DNA of 51,836 bases from Candidatus Stoquefichus massiliensis AP9 (GTDB taxonomy: Bacteria; Bacillota_I; Bacilli_A; Erysipelotrichales; Coprobacillaceae). The notes beneath the pieces were generated by a model. The model was not told the origin of the DNA and made no database searches. It worked only from the letters and a program-made list of their open reading frames with translations. A program made the position numbers and the translations under genes. Shown here piece after piece: positions 1-8,986 of this stretch. The stretch spans positions 135,318 through 187,153 of the forward strand of contig NZ_HG005287.1 of NCBI RefSeq assembly GCF_000455285.1. The letters run 5' to 3'. Positions within the stretch are counted from its first letter, which is position 1. Each line of letters begins with the position of its first letter.

Positions 1-12
1 CAGCTGCAATTA

Positions 13-396
13 ATGGAGGAGGATTTAAATAGGGAAGTGAGCTTAACAGCCATCAATCAGTTGGCCTATTTATTTATGAATGGAAAGAGTCATGAGAACA
101 GTGAAACAGTGGAGGATGTCAAAGATGCAAAGGACATACATAACAAGTATATGAATACAGATGAAGTGATTAAAGGATATGAGTTAGAAAGAGAACGATT
201 AGTCATTCAAACAAAGATGAATAAGGCAAGAAAGGAAGAGCGTTATAACAATGTATGGGAATTAATACAAGCATTGTATCAAAAGGATGCTTCTCATTGG
301 CTAAAAGAATGTAACAAGGAACAACTTAAAAGAGCATTTACACTTGTAGGTAAAAAATTAAGTTATGAAGAGTTTAAAGAAATGATGTTAAAGTAA
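13..396 (+). CDS. Small hypothetical protein, possibly 5'-truncated
   Basis: I do not recognise this protein. It is 127 residues from the ATG at 13, charged, with no membrane segment or signal peptide. The frame is open to the window edge and no ribosome site is visible before the ATG, so the true start may lie outside the window. The last 70 residues, from YELERERLVIQTKM to the end, align with the whole of the next gene (shared pattern RE-L-I-K-M-KARK and a C-terminal Y-x-FKE-x-LK), so the two are paralogues. The 36-base gap to the next gene suggests one transcript. Confidence 0.6.
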   Translation: MEEDLNREVSLTAINQLAYLFMNGKSHENSETVEDVKDAKDIHNKYMNTDEVIKGYELERERLVIQTKMNKARKEERYNNVWELIQALYQKDASHWLKECNKEQLKRAFTLVGKKLSYEEFKEMMLK

Positions 397-432
397 AACA
401 ATTAAAAAAGATAATGAAAGGTGGATAAGATT

Positions 433-666
433 ATGGAGGAAAATAGACAACATAATGATTTTAGAGAACTTGAATTGCAAAGAGAACAATTGATTATTAA
501 ATTAAAAATGCACAAGGCAAGAAAACAAGGTTTTGTAGAAGCTTATTATAAAGTTGATGATCTTGAATGGATTGATCAGTGTACATATGATCAACTAATG
601 AGAATAGATGATTTAATACCCCAACGTTTAAATTATAAGCAATTTAAAGAAGAAATACTAAAATAA
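433..666 (+). CDS. Small hypothetical protein, paralogue of the upstream gene
   Basis: A 77-residue soluble, charged protein of unknown function. The ATG at 433 is preferred over the in-frame GTG at 421 because an AAAGGTGG ribosome site at 417-424 is spaced 8 bases from 433. It shares the motif REQLIIKLKMHKARK and the C-terminal NYKQFKEEILK with the preceding protein but lacks its N-terminal 55 residues or so. A terminator follows at once, making it the last gene of its unit. Confidence 0.65.
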   Translation: MEENRQHNDFRELELQREQLIIKLKMHKARKQGFVEAYYKVDDLEWIDQCTYDQLMRIDDLIPQRLNYKQFKEEILK

Positions 667-670
667 TGAT

Positions 671-707
671 AAAACAAGCAAGTAAAACATATGAACCTGC
701 TTGTTTT
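671..707 (+). terminator. Rho-independent terminator
   Basis: AAAACAAGCA (671-680) pairs with TGCTTGTTTT (698-707), and the stem extends three more base pairs with one mismatch. It ends the two-gene unit on the plus strand. Confidence 0.75.
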
Positions 708-819
708 TAAGTATCTTTTACATGAGTTGCATAAAAAGTTCTCTTGTATTATGTCCATTACTCTATCTATTACTTTGAGTGTTTATTAACAATGTCATAT
801 TCAATAAACGACCTCTAAT

Positions 820-2589
820 TCAATCATTTCTTATCAAAACAGCAGCAGAATATTTCTTTAAGAATATAAAATATATCACTATATCTACTAACAGAATAAT
901 AAACAAATTCAATGTAATAATTCCTCCTGCCCTGAAATATGCAAGCGTCTCTATTTTCAAATAATAAATACTTATACTAGAAAGTATTATTGAAATTATT
1001 GCCATTGGGATAATAAATAGAAACTCTTCAAATGTTTTCATTTTCATAAGAGATTTAAAATTGACACCTAATATTTTTAATAATGCTATATTTCGTTTAT
1101 CATCAATAACTCTATATGTTTTATATATAACCAAAACAATAAGAACAATTACCAAAAAAACAATAAGATATGATGATTTAAAAAAGGATAACATATTAAT
1201 TTGAGCATTTACATCAATGTTAGTTTTTAAAAGATAGTCCTTAGATAAATTTTGATTAATAGAACGATAATCCTCCAATGAATCAATATTGATAGCCATT
1301 CTACTTACAGGTATTGTTCCTAATTCAATTCCAATTGTTTTTAATTCTTCTTTTAAAAAATCATAAGGAATATACAATGCATATCCTATATCATAGTTAG
1401 GATAAAGAATTCCACTTAATTGCATAGATTTTTCTTTTACTTTAACTCCATTATCTAGTGAATTTTCAAAAAAATGGTATAATTCATACGTTGCATAAAT
1501 ACTTCCATAAGTTCTAGGCCTATAAGATTTTAACAAATGTGTATCTTCAATAGAATGAGAATAATATGGTTTTATATAAATGTTTTCAATTGTTTTTGAA
1601 CCGACACTCACATTCGTAAATGAATCAATTTCAGGATATAATTGATAATCACGAAAATACTCCTGCAATTTTACCTGATCAGTTGCTGTTATGAACAAAC
1701 CATCTGCTTTCATTAAATATACTTTATGATGAATACTTGATAGAATTGCTTTTTCATCTTGTACTCCATAAAATATATTATAGACAAAAGAGACTGTAAA
1801 TCCTGTTAATACAACACCTAAAATAATACCTATAACAAGAGATAATCTTTTATTTTTCTTATAAATATATTGATACAATATTTTCATATTTAATGGCTGC
1901 CATTTCAATTCATTATGACTCTTTTGATATGGGGTGGTTTTTACACATACAATCTGCTTATCTTGAAATTCATATATTTGATTAGCAATCTCTTGCATAT
2001 GTTCATCATGAGAAACAATTAAAACCATTTTATTTTTCTCATGTGCTAATTTATCTATAATAGAAATAATAATTTGTCTATTTTCATTATCAAGATAACT
2101 GGTTGGTTCATCGAATATAAACAGTTTAGCATCTTTTAATAGACCACAAACAATTGCTAATCTCTGCTTTTCTCCCCCAGACATTGAACGAATCTGAGTA
2201 TGAAAATCAAGATCAAGTCCAACAAAATCAAGTTGTTTTCGTATCTCTTCTTCAGTTAGTTCATGATAAGAAAGAGCAGCATAGAATTGTATATTTTCAA
2301 TTAAATTCATATGATCAAAAAGATAAGTTTCCTGAAAAATAAATGATATTTCATTTTGTCTTATACAGCTCAATGTTGATTCATCAGCTGTATGAATATC
2401 TATATGATCAAAAAGATAATCCATCTCTACTTGTTGACTCAATAATCCAATACTCATAAGTAAAGTCGTTTTCCCACAACCACTTTCTCCTCTTAAAAGA
2501 GTAACAATTCCACTTGGAATAATCATATCCCCTTGCTTTATAAGTTCATTCTCTTGAAATGATAAATGTATGTTTGATAATCGAATCAT
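820..2589 (-). CDS. ABC transporter, fused ATPase and FtsX/MacB-like permease (second of pair)
   Basis: A 589-residue membrane exporter subunit. The N-terminal ATPase (about residues 1-215) has Walker A GESGCGKTT, the signature MSGGEKQRL and Walker B LFIFDEPTSYLD. It is followed by one membrane segment near residue 250, an extracytoplasmic region, and three membrane segments at the C-terminus, which is the MacB/FtsX layout in one chain. The start at 2589 is chosen because it forms an ATGA overlap with the preceding gene and has an AGAGGA ribosome site; longer in-frame starts lie inside that gene. The tight coupling to a second fusion suggests that the two chains form a heterodimer. The nearby small secreted protein gene suggests bacteriocin or peptide export or immunity; that role is inference. 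Confidence 0.88.
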   Translation of the reverse strand: MIRLSNIHLSFQENELIKQGDMIIPSGIVTLLRGESGCGKTTLLMSIGLLSQQVEMDYLFDHIDIHTADESTLSCIRQNEISFIFQETYLFDHMNLIENIQFYAALSYHELTEEEIRKQLDFVGLDLDFHTQIRSMSGGEKQRLAIVCGLLKDAKLFIFDEPTSYLDNENRQIIISIIDKLAHEKNKMVLIVSHDEHMQEIANQIYEFQDKQIVCVKTTPYQKSHNELKWQPLNMKILYQYIYKKNKRLSLVIGIILGVVLTGFTVSFVYNIFYGVQDEKAILSSIHHKVYLMKADGLFITATDQVKLQEYFRDYQLYPEIDSFTNVSVGSKTIENIYIKPYYSHSIEDTHLLKSYRPRTYGSIYATYELYHFFENSLDNGVKVKEKSMQLSGILYPNYDIGYALYIPYDFLKEELKTIGIELGTIPVSRMAINIDSLEDYRSINQNLSKDYLLKTNIDVNAQINMLSFFKSSYLIVFLVIVLIVLVIYKTYRVIDDKRNIALLKILGVNFKSLMKMKTFEEFLFIIPMAIISIILSSISIYYLKIETLAYFRAGGIITLNLFIILLVDIVIYFIFLKKYSAAVLIRND

Positions 2590-4562
2590 AATTTTTTCCT
2601 CTTGGTTAAGAGACATATACCATGATACCCCATAATCATAATAAATATAATGATAAGTACACTTGCTAATCCCCAATATAGACAAAATTTAATCATTTCA
2701 ATATCTTCATATTGGAACATAAGCATAAAGCAGACACAAGAAACAGTGGTTGCTATAAAACTAAAAATACAAATATACCAATAATCTCTTATCAAGTAAT
2801 TCTTTATTTCTTTTTCTAATCCTTCATGTCTTAAAATTGTGATTTCTTTTTTTCTTGAGTAAAGATAATAATAAGATAAAATCGCAAAACATAAGACCAT
2901 TGTTCCACAGATAAAAATAACTAAATATTGGGATGATGATTGTGTATGTGTAGAAATTTGAATACCTTCAATTTGATAACGAGCTTGATATAGTTCATTC
3001 ATATTTTCTATATCCATTTTAACTTGATCCTTTTTTCCATCTTCACATAAAATAAGATATTCTTTTGGATCATTATATACACGTTTATCTTGAGCATATT
3101 GTTTTAATAAATTCTGTACTTGATTAACAGGCATATATATTCTTACATAATTACGATCACGCACTTCTCCTCCATTAGTATCTGAATAAATATTATCAGG
3201 TAATACACCATCAATATCTAATGTTAATTCATGATCTTCAAATCTTTCACTATAAAACTGACTGTCAGAAGAATCTATTGATGCTACATATTTAACAGGG
3301 AAACTAAAATTTAAAGACAATTTTTCATATCCAGAAATCGTTTCTCCTAAAATTTCTTGAAAATATTCATCAATATAGATTCCTTCAATTTTCTTTCCAT
3401 CAATCATAATATTTTGTTCTGGTGCATATGACACAATGGCTATATCCGCAAAATAGTCTATACTATATTTTTTACTTAACTCTGGCCAATAATAACTCTT
3501 TTGATGTTTTGTTCCATCATGATCGATCCATTGCATAGAACCATTCTTTTCTCTTGATTTTCCATCTAATATATAATAATGAGGAACTATAGACTTCACT
3601 CCATCAATATTTGAAATAGCTTCTAAATCCCTTGCCAGTAGAAAATCAGAATTGCTAATTCCAAATCCCTTTCCTCGAATATCTGTTAATTTATAAAAAA
3701 TAAGACCTGTGGATTGGATGGTATTCTGCTGTTTTTTAACATTATTCAATAAGTTTGCATTAAGATTAATGACGAACGGTATAAGAAAACTAAAAGCACA
3801 ACAAAATATAAGTAAGCAAATATAGAGAGATTTCAATTTTCTATTTTTATATTTAAAATATTTAATCTGATTGGGTTTAAGTTCTTTTTTTGAAGATAGA
3901 ATTTGGCTCATTAAACAATTCTTTTTCTCTTGAACAAAAGCATAATCTTTAATTTCATATATCTCATCAGCATGACTTAAAAGCTGATCATCATGTGACG
4001 TACAAATCACAAGACAATGCTTAGATACTTCTTTTAATGTTTGTATTAATTCTTTTTTATTGGCACTATCCAATGAAGCAGTCGGTTCATCAACCAATAA
4101 AATATCCTTACCTATCATTAACCCTACAGCCAATATAAAACGCTTACGTTGCCCTGTTGATAAATATGATGGATATTTTTTAAGATTTATACTTTCTAAA
4201 CGAACTAACTTTAAATATTTTTCTATTAACATCTCATCAAGCATGATTCCATGTAATTTTGCATAAAACTCAAAATGCTGATATAGAGTCATATTATGAA
4301 AACATGTTCCACCTTGATCAATATAAGTTACATGGTTAAATAAGAAATCTTGTGCATTATCTTGACTTATATTTTCATGATTATACTGGATTATTCCACT
4401 ATCTAACATTAAATCAAATGTTAAAATCTTTAATAAAGTTGTTTTTCCACAGCCACTCTTTCCATGAAAACAAACAAGAGAGGTATCATGAAATTCTACC
4501 TGTGCATTTTCAAAAATTAGCTTATTCTGATATTGAAAAGATAATTCTTTGATAGATAACAT
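2586..4562 (-). CDS. ABC transporter, fused ATPase and FtsX/MacB-like permease (first of pair)
   Basis: A 658-residue protein with the same plan as its downstream partner: ATPase (about 1-215; Walker A GKSGCGKTT, Walker B ILLVDEPTASLD), one membrane segment near 245-265, a large extracytoplasmic domain (about 270-545) and three C-terminal membrane segments. Its ABC signature reads LSTGQ instead of LSGGQ, so one of the two composite ATP sites may be weak. The start at 4562 has a GGGAGG ribosome site 7 bases upstream. It begins the two-gene exporter operon. About 830 bases upstream on the same strand lies a broken secreted-protein gene that may have been its substrate. Confidence 0.88.
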   Translation of the reverse strand: MLSIKELSFQYQNKLIFENAQVEFHDTSLVCFHGKSGCGKTTLLKILTFDLMLDSGIIQYNHENISQDNAQDFLFNHVTYIDQGGTCFHNMTLYQHFEFYAKLHGIMLDEMLIEKYLKLVRLESINLKKYPSYLSTGQRKRFILAVGLMIGKDILLVDEPTASLDSANKKELIQTLKEVSKHCLVICTSHDDQLLSHADEIYEIKDYAFVQEKKNCLMSQILSSKKELKPNQIKYFKYKNRKLKSLYICLLIFCCAFSFLIPFVINLNANLLNNVKKQQNTIQSTGLIFYKLTDIRGKGFGISNSDFLLARDLEAISNIDGVKSIVPHYYILDGKSREKNGSMQWIDHDGTKHQKSYYWPELSKKYSIDYFADIAIVSYAPEQNIMIDGKKIEGIYIDEYFQEILGETISGYEKLSLNFSFPVKYVASIDSSDSQFYSERFEDHELTLDIDGVLPDNIYSDTNGGEVRDRNYVRIYMPVNQVQNLLKQYAQDKRVYNDPKEYLILCEDGKKDQVKMDIENMNELYQARYQIEGIQISTHTQSSSQYLVIFICGTMVLCFAILSYYYLYSRKKEITILRHEGLEKEIKNYLIRDYWYICIFSFIATTVSCVCFMLMFQYEDIEMIKFCLYWGLASVLIIIFIMIMGYHGICLLTKRKKL

Positions 4563-4640
4563 TATATAACCTCCCTTATTTTCAATTCAATTTTGAGATT
4601 CTAAATTGTAACACTTGATATTAACAATCAGATATATACT

Positions 4641-4712
4641 TTAACCTATACTTGTTTTATATCTAAAATCTTTATCACCATAGGTTATAGTATATGTTTC
4701 AACACTATATTG
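4641..4712 (-). pseudogene. Remnant of a second copy of the secreted-protein gene
   Basis: One minus-strand frame reads 23 codons including VETYTIT before a stop. This matches the TETYTIT segment of the gene at 4980-5395, and the DNA agrees at 17 of 18 bases around 4684-4701 versus 5218-5235. There is an in-frame stop just upstream and no start. It is best read as a decayed fragment from a former tandem copy. The rest of 4713-4979 shows nothing I can identify. Confidence 0.4.
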
Positions 4713-4979
4713 ATATTAATCATACAACTATACATTAGAAAAATAAATTCACTTTTTGGGGATTCATTACTGTCCAAAAAATAATCAACTAACAATCAAA
4801 TCTGTAAATGGACATACAAATGTAATAAATACCCTCTTTATAATTTCACCTATGTATTCTAAACTTCAAAAACGCATTTTAGAGTACAATTTTATTTTAT
4901 ATTTCTACTCATTAAGCAAATGATTTTATCTAAAATTGAGTATTATATTGAACTAAAGTTAGAATGTGAAAGTAAAAGG

Positions 4980-5395
4980 TTATCCGTTAACTTCTGTTGC
5001 ACCTGTATGTATTGTATAATTAATAATCATTCGAGATAATCCGGTTACATCACTACCCTCAGCATATTCTGTCTTAAACCATGAAACTTTGCATAGTGGC
5101 CATTCCCAACTAAAATGATTTTCATAAGTCATACTTACAAATTTAGTCATTCCATTTGGATAATGTCTAAATGTGCCAATCCACCTTACATACCCAAACT
5201 GACTACCATCATCGTGAGTTATAGTATATGTCTCAGTCCCTCGGGGGTCTATTGACAACACTTTTTTAATATATCATCTGTATCATAAACATAGTCAATA
5301 GTCGTTTTTTCTAAAGCCTTTGTTGTTTTCATTGAAAATCCACAGATAAGTAATTGCATACAAAAAACAGTCATTATAATTATAATTTTTTTCAT
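4980..5395 (-). pseudogene. Small secreted protein, frameshifted in an A tract
   Basis: The reading frame starts at 5395 with an AGAGGA ribosome site. It encodes a signal peptide (MKKIIIIMTVFCMQLLICGF, cleavage probably after KTTKA) and stops after about 48 codons. The T6 tract at 5262-5267 (A6 on the coding strand) is the break. One extra A joins it to a second open frame ending at 4980, giving about 138 residues with a mature region rich in aromatic residues (FSWEWPLCKVSWF). I do not recognise the family. The two exporter fusions that follow suggest a secreted peptide or bacteriocin-like substrate, as in lactococcin-972-type loci, but the sequence does not show that family's signature. It could be a true null, a phase-variable gene or a sequencing error. 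The 5396-5661 region upstream shows only A/T-rich sequence. Confidence 0.65.
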
Positions 5396-5661
5396 AGATT
5401 TTCCTCTTTTCATATTTAATTTGATTTAGTATTTGTTATTTAAAAATAATCAGGTTAATTATCTTTAAATATTTTTACACAAAACTTATTTCATCCCTCC
5501 TAATCTCAATCAATTAAAGACAAAATCAAATTACTTTTTATATTATAATAAAATAGTAGATACATTCATATACTTCCTACTTATATTGTATTCTATATTT
5601 TATCCCTTATCAATAAATATCAATTTATCAATTTTATTTTTAAAATATATCTAAAAAAAAA

Positions 5662-5686
5662 GAAAGATATCTATAAAATATCTTTC
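5662..5686 (-). terminator. Terminator of hisC
   Basis: GAAAGATAT (5662-5670) pairs with ATATCTTTC (5678-5686). On the minus strand a run of T residues follows. The hisC stop codon lies in the loop. Confidence 0.8.
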
Positions 5687-6723
5687 ATAACTTGAATGAA
5701 TGTTTCCATTTGTGCTTGTGTACCAATTGTAATTCTTAAATACTGATTAATTCTAGGTTTATCAAAATATCTCACAAGAATACCTCTTTCTCTTAATAAA
5801 CCAAATAATTCTTTTGCATCATAATTAGGATGACTCACAAATATAAAATTCGCATAAGAATCAGGCATCACAAATCCTAATGCTTTCAATTCTTTTTTTG
5901 TATACTCTCTTGTTTCTATAATCTTTTGTGCATTTTCTCGTATATATACACTATCTTCTATACTTGCTTTTCCAATGACTTGTGCCAAACTATCAATAGG
6001 ATATGAATTAAAAGAATTTTTAACATCATAAAGTTTCGATATGATTTCCTGGTTTCCTAAAGCCACCCCTAAACGAATACCAGCTAACGATCTAAATTTA
6101 GAAAATGTTTGTGTAATCAATAGATTAGGATATTGATTTAAGAGTTTCATAGCACTTTCTCCACCAAAATCTATATATGCTTCATCAATCACAACAATGC
6201 TTTCACTATTGTGTTTTAAAATGTCTTCAATAAAATCAGTTGTCACTAACAAACCCGTCGGTGCATTGGGATTAGGAAATATAATCCCACTATTCTCTTG
6301 ATAATAATCTTCTTTCACGATTTCAAATTGTTCATTTAATGGTATCATTTGATAATTCATACCATACAACTCACAATATACAGGATAAAAAGAATAACTA
6401 ATATCCGGAAATAATACTGGTGCCTTTCCATTAAAACAAGTCAAAAAAGTTAATGCTAAAACTTCATCTGAGCCATTTCCTAAAAATACCTGATTATCCT
6501 GCAGCCCATGATATAATGCTAAACTATGTTTCAGTTCATCAGCATCTGGATTTGGATATAGTGGCAAAACATCAGCATTAAAGTTCAAAATAGCTTGTTT
6601 GACTTTTTCTCCAGGAGCATATGGATTTTCATTTGTATTTAATTTAATTAAATTTTGAATCTTAGGCTGTTCTCCAGCCTGATATGGTTCTACATTTCTT
6701 AATTTATCTTGCCAACTCATCAT
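5671..6723 (-). CDS. hisC: Histidinol-phosphate aminotransferase-like
   Basis: A 350-residue fold-type I PLP aminotransferase of the HisC family, which converts histidinol phosphate and 2-oxoglutarate to imidazole acetol phosphate and glutamate; relatives also act on Phe/Tyr precursors. Visible landmarks are LNTNENPY (28-35), PNPNAPTG (150-157), D180-E181-A-Y, and the PLP-binding lysine K209 in TFSKFRSLAGIRLG. The start is 6723 or the adjacent ATG at 6720, both behind AGGGGG. It overlaps the end of the HAD gene by about 20 bases, so they are co-transcribed. No other his genes are nearby, so its pathway in this organism cannot be read from context. Confidence 0.9.
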   Translation of the reverse strand: MMSWQDKLRNVEPYQAGEQPKIQNLIKLNTNENPYAPGEKVKQAILNFNADVLPLYPNPDADELKHSLALYHGLQDNQVFLGNGSDEVLALTFLTCFNGKAPVLFPDISYSFYPVYCELYGMNYQMIPLNEQFEIVKEDYYQENSGIIFPNPNAPTGLLVTTDFIEDILKHNSESIVVIDEAYIDFGGESAMKLLNQYPNLLITQTFSKFRSLAGIRLGVALGNQEIISKLYDVKNSFNSYPIDSLAQVIGKASIEDSVYIRENAQKIIETREYTKKELKALGFVMPDSYANFIFVSHPNYDAKELFGLLRERGILVRYFDKPRINQYLRITIGTQAQMETFIQVMKDIL

Positions 6724-7507
6724 ATTTTCCCCCTAACATATCCTCAATAACTTCATAAACATAGTGTACATGATATCGTGTTTCTTTTTTGATATCATCA
6801 TGTGCATGATGAAATGTATATCCAAAATCAGCAATTTTTATCATTGATAAATCATTATACGAATCCCCTATCGTATAAACCTCATCTATTGACTCATCAA
6901 TTAATGTTAATAATTGCTTAACTCCAGTTCCTTTAGAACATCCACTAGGAACAACATCAACATAATGTGTATTAAAGTAAGCTTCCACATAATCTCCATA
7001 ATGTTGTTGAATATAATCAAAACAGATTTTTGCATGATCAATACCTTCATCATCTTGATTAAAAGCAATAATTTGAAAATGATCAACATTCTCATAAGCT
7101 TCTTTAAAATGAATATCAATAGGTGTTTTATTGATATCCCCATGATTAATTGTTATACCATCTTTATATCCATAATTCACATAACCATCACAAAAGAACG
7201 ACCACATTCCCTCATAACTTGTTGTATGATTGAGTATATCTATTCCAACATTTTTCTCTATTGTCTTTTCATACAAAGTTTCATAACGTTTATTTAAAAT
7301 ATGACCACCATTATTTAATACAAGATAATCAAAAGGAAAATCAATATAATCTGTAATCTGTCTTGTCTCCATAAGATTTCTACCTGTACATAAAGCAATT
7401 AGATGTCCTTGTCGCTTTAATTCTTTCATCATTTCAATATTCTTATCAGAAATATTTAAATTATGATCAATCAAAGTGCCATCCATATCACTAAATAGTA
7501 TTTTCAA
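6704..7507 (-). CDS. HAD-superfamily phosphatase, Cof type
   Basis: A 267-residue Cof-type HAD hydrolase, probably acting on sugar phosphates or nucleotides. Motif I is DMDGT near the N-terminus, motif II lies in LCTGRN and motif III/IV in GDSYNDLSMIK. The start is taken as TTG at 7507, giving MKILFSDMDGT, because GAGGTGGGGAG sits correctly before it; a GTG at 7516 would overlap that site. It overlaps hisC. The pairing could mean a histidinol-phosphate phosphatase role, but Cof proteins are promiscuous and this is speculation. Confidence 0.85.
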   Translation of the reverse strand: MKILFSDMDGTLIDHNLNISDKNIEMMKELKRQGHLIALCTGRNLMETRQITDYIDFPFDYLVLNNGGHILNKRYETLYEKTIEKNVGIDILNHTTSYEGMWSFFCDGYVNYGYKDGITINHGDINKTPIDIHFKEAYENVDHFQIIAFNQDDEGIDHAKICFDYIQQHYGDYVEAYFNTHYVDVVPSGCSKGTGVKQLLTLIDESIDEVYTIGDSYNDLSMIKIADFGYTFHHAHDDIKKETRYHVHYVYEVIEDMLGGKYDELAR

Positions 7508-7554
7508 TCTCCCCACCTCACTTTTTATACATTATAACGAAAATACAAACAAAA

Positions 7555-7574
7555 AAGCAAACAAAAGTTTGCTT
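7555..7574 (-). terminator. Terminator of the zinc-ribbon/lipoprotein unit
   Basis: AAGCAAAC (7555-7562) pairs with GTTTGCTT (7567-7574), followed by T residues on the minus strand. It overlaps the stop codon of the zinc-ribbon gene. Confidence 0.85.
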
Positions 7575-8379
7575 AACTCATATAATCATTTAATTCATGT
7601 GTATATTTTAATTCAGAATAATAACTTTCACCCTTACGATGTGCAACAAAAGATGATTGTCCTTCATAATTTCCCATACCATAATGTCCTAATGTTTTCT
7701 TTTTCGTTTCAAATTCATCCTGACGTTTAGAAAATTCATCAATTAACTGATCTGTAACTTTCTCTTCACCAGTATATTGTTTCATAATAGCTTTTTCTTC
7801 ATCTGTTAAAAACAGTCCATCAAAATTCTTTGCTCCAGTTTTCTTTAATGATATAATCTCAGTATTATAAGTATGACTGCGGTCATACTTACGTTCTATC
7901 TGTAGACTTAGCTGGTCATTAATTTGAACTGTATAGATAAAACGATATAATATATTATAGTTATCTAGAACTTGAATATTATATGATTTATCAAATGAAT
8001 ATGCTCCCTTAGCAAATATTTCATTTTCTTTTTCAGTTATAGAATTGACCATTTGATCAACATTTGTAAATTGATTTTTAAAATCTGCTAAAGTATCAAA
8101 AGATGCTAACAATGATGTAGGTGTTTCATTAACCACTTCTTTTAATTCAACAGCTTGACCTGTTGTTTGTGTCAAACCATCTCCAACCTCAGATAAAATA
8201 CGACTATATAACAGTGGAATAATAATAAATGAGAAAAAGATAATAACATATAAAAGATAATTCATTGCTTTGTTCTTTTGTTTAATAGGTCTATATCTAT
8301 CTTGTAAATCCAAACCACAATGTGGGCAATACTTTTCATCATCCTTGACTTCAAATCCACATCTCGGACATTTTTTCAT
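7573..8379 (-). CDS. Zinc-ribbon membrane protein
   Basis: A 268-residue protein with an N-terminal zinc ribbon (CPRCGFEVKDDEKYCPHCG, residues 4-22), a single membrane segment at about 40-60, and an outer region of about 200 residues with no motif I recognise. The topology suggests a cytoplasmic zinc ribbon and an extracellular domain. It starts 3 bases after the lipoprotein gene stops, so the two are certainly one operon and probably act together at the cell surface. Function unknown. Confidence 0.75.
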   Translation of the reverse strand: MKKCPRCGFEVKDDEKYCPHCGLDLQDRYRPIKQKNKAMNYLLYVIIFFSFIIIPLLYSRILSEVGDGLTQTTGQAVELKEVVNETPTSLLASFDTLADFKNQFTNVDQMVNSITEKENEIFAKGAYSFDKSYNIQVLDNYNILYRFIYTVQINDQLSLQIERKYDRSHTYNTEIISLKKTGAKNFDGLFLTDEEKAIMKQYTGEEKVTDQLIDEFSKRQDEFETKKKTLGHYGMGNYEGQSSFVAHRKGESYYSELKYTHELNDYMS

Positions 8380-8382
8380 GAT

Positions 8383-8892
8383 TTAATCCTCCTTGAAATA
8401 TGCATCCATAAAGACTTCAAATTCATCTAAGAATTCTTGTCTTCTTTCCTTTTGCTTTTCTCTATCACTTATATTAAAATAATCTTCATCAAGATACTGA
8501 TATGTTTTTATAAACTTTCCATTTGAAATCACATGAATTGTTGGTGTCCAATCAAAATGTAATTCTTTGTATAGATTATCATAGAAATCTTTTTCTTCTT
8601 GTGAAGCATCCTGAGCATTGGCACGATCTCTGAATTCTTTAACATTCAAATAATAAATTCCTGTTCCCCTATGCTCATTAATATATTTTTCTAATATTGG
8701 ATAGAATTCCTGACAGTCTCCACAATCAGGTCTACCAATATATAATATAAATTTAACATCTGAATTTAAATTCTGTGTTAACTTTTCATATTGAATAGGT
8801 TGAATTCCAGTTATTTCCAATTTTTTAACTGATGATTGAGAACATCCCATCAATAAAAATAAAACAACTATCAAACTTATTATTTTTTTCAT
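8383..8892 (-). CDS. Thioredoxin-like lipoprotein (PedC-like)
   Basis: A 169-residue surface lipoprotein. The start at 8892 gives the signal MKKIISLIVVLFLLMGC with lipobox LLMGC (lipidated Cys17) and a GGAG ribosome site; a longer start at 8922 would spoil the signal. The thioredoxin-like core carries RPDCGDCQEF, a CxxC redox motif, and the cis-proline region WTPTIHV. The family resembles PedC/BrcD bacteriocin-transport accessory proteins, which are disulfide oxidoreductases. It is expected to reduce or form disulfides outside the membrane, perhaps on the zinc-ribbon partner. Confidence 0.8.
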   Translation of the reverse strand: MKKIISLIVVLFLLMGCSQSSVKKLEITGIQPIQYEKLTQNLNSDVKFILYIGRPDCGDCQEFYPILEKYINEHRGTGIYYLNVKEFRDRANAQDASQEEKDFYDNLYKELHFDWTPTIHVISNGKFIKTYQYLDEDYFNISDREKQKERRQEFLDEFEVFMDAYFKED

Positions 8893-8966
8893 TGAATCAC
8901 TCCATTTTTCTAAATATATCATAATTATTCACAAATTGAAAGAAGTAAGCATGTATTCAAAAGAAA

Positions 8967-8986
8967 AAGCGATGTTTCCATCGCTT
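8967..8986 (-). terminator. Terminator of gpmI
   Basis: AAGCGATG (8967-8974) pairs with CATCGCTT (8979-8986) around a 4-base loop, with TTTTTC following on the minus strand. It overlaps the gpmI stop. Confidence 0.9.

Noticed and set aside
779-964. A 61-residue plus-strand frame
   Set aside because: It is the antisense of the ABC fusion gene, without a ribosome site.
4980-5395. Lactococcin 972 family bacteriocin
   Set aside because: The gene context is similar, but the mature sequence lacks the family's conserved pattern, so only a general secreted-peptide call is made.
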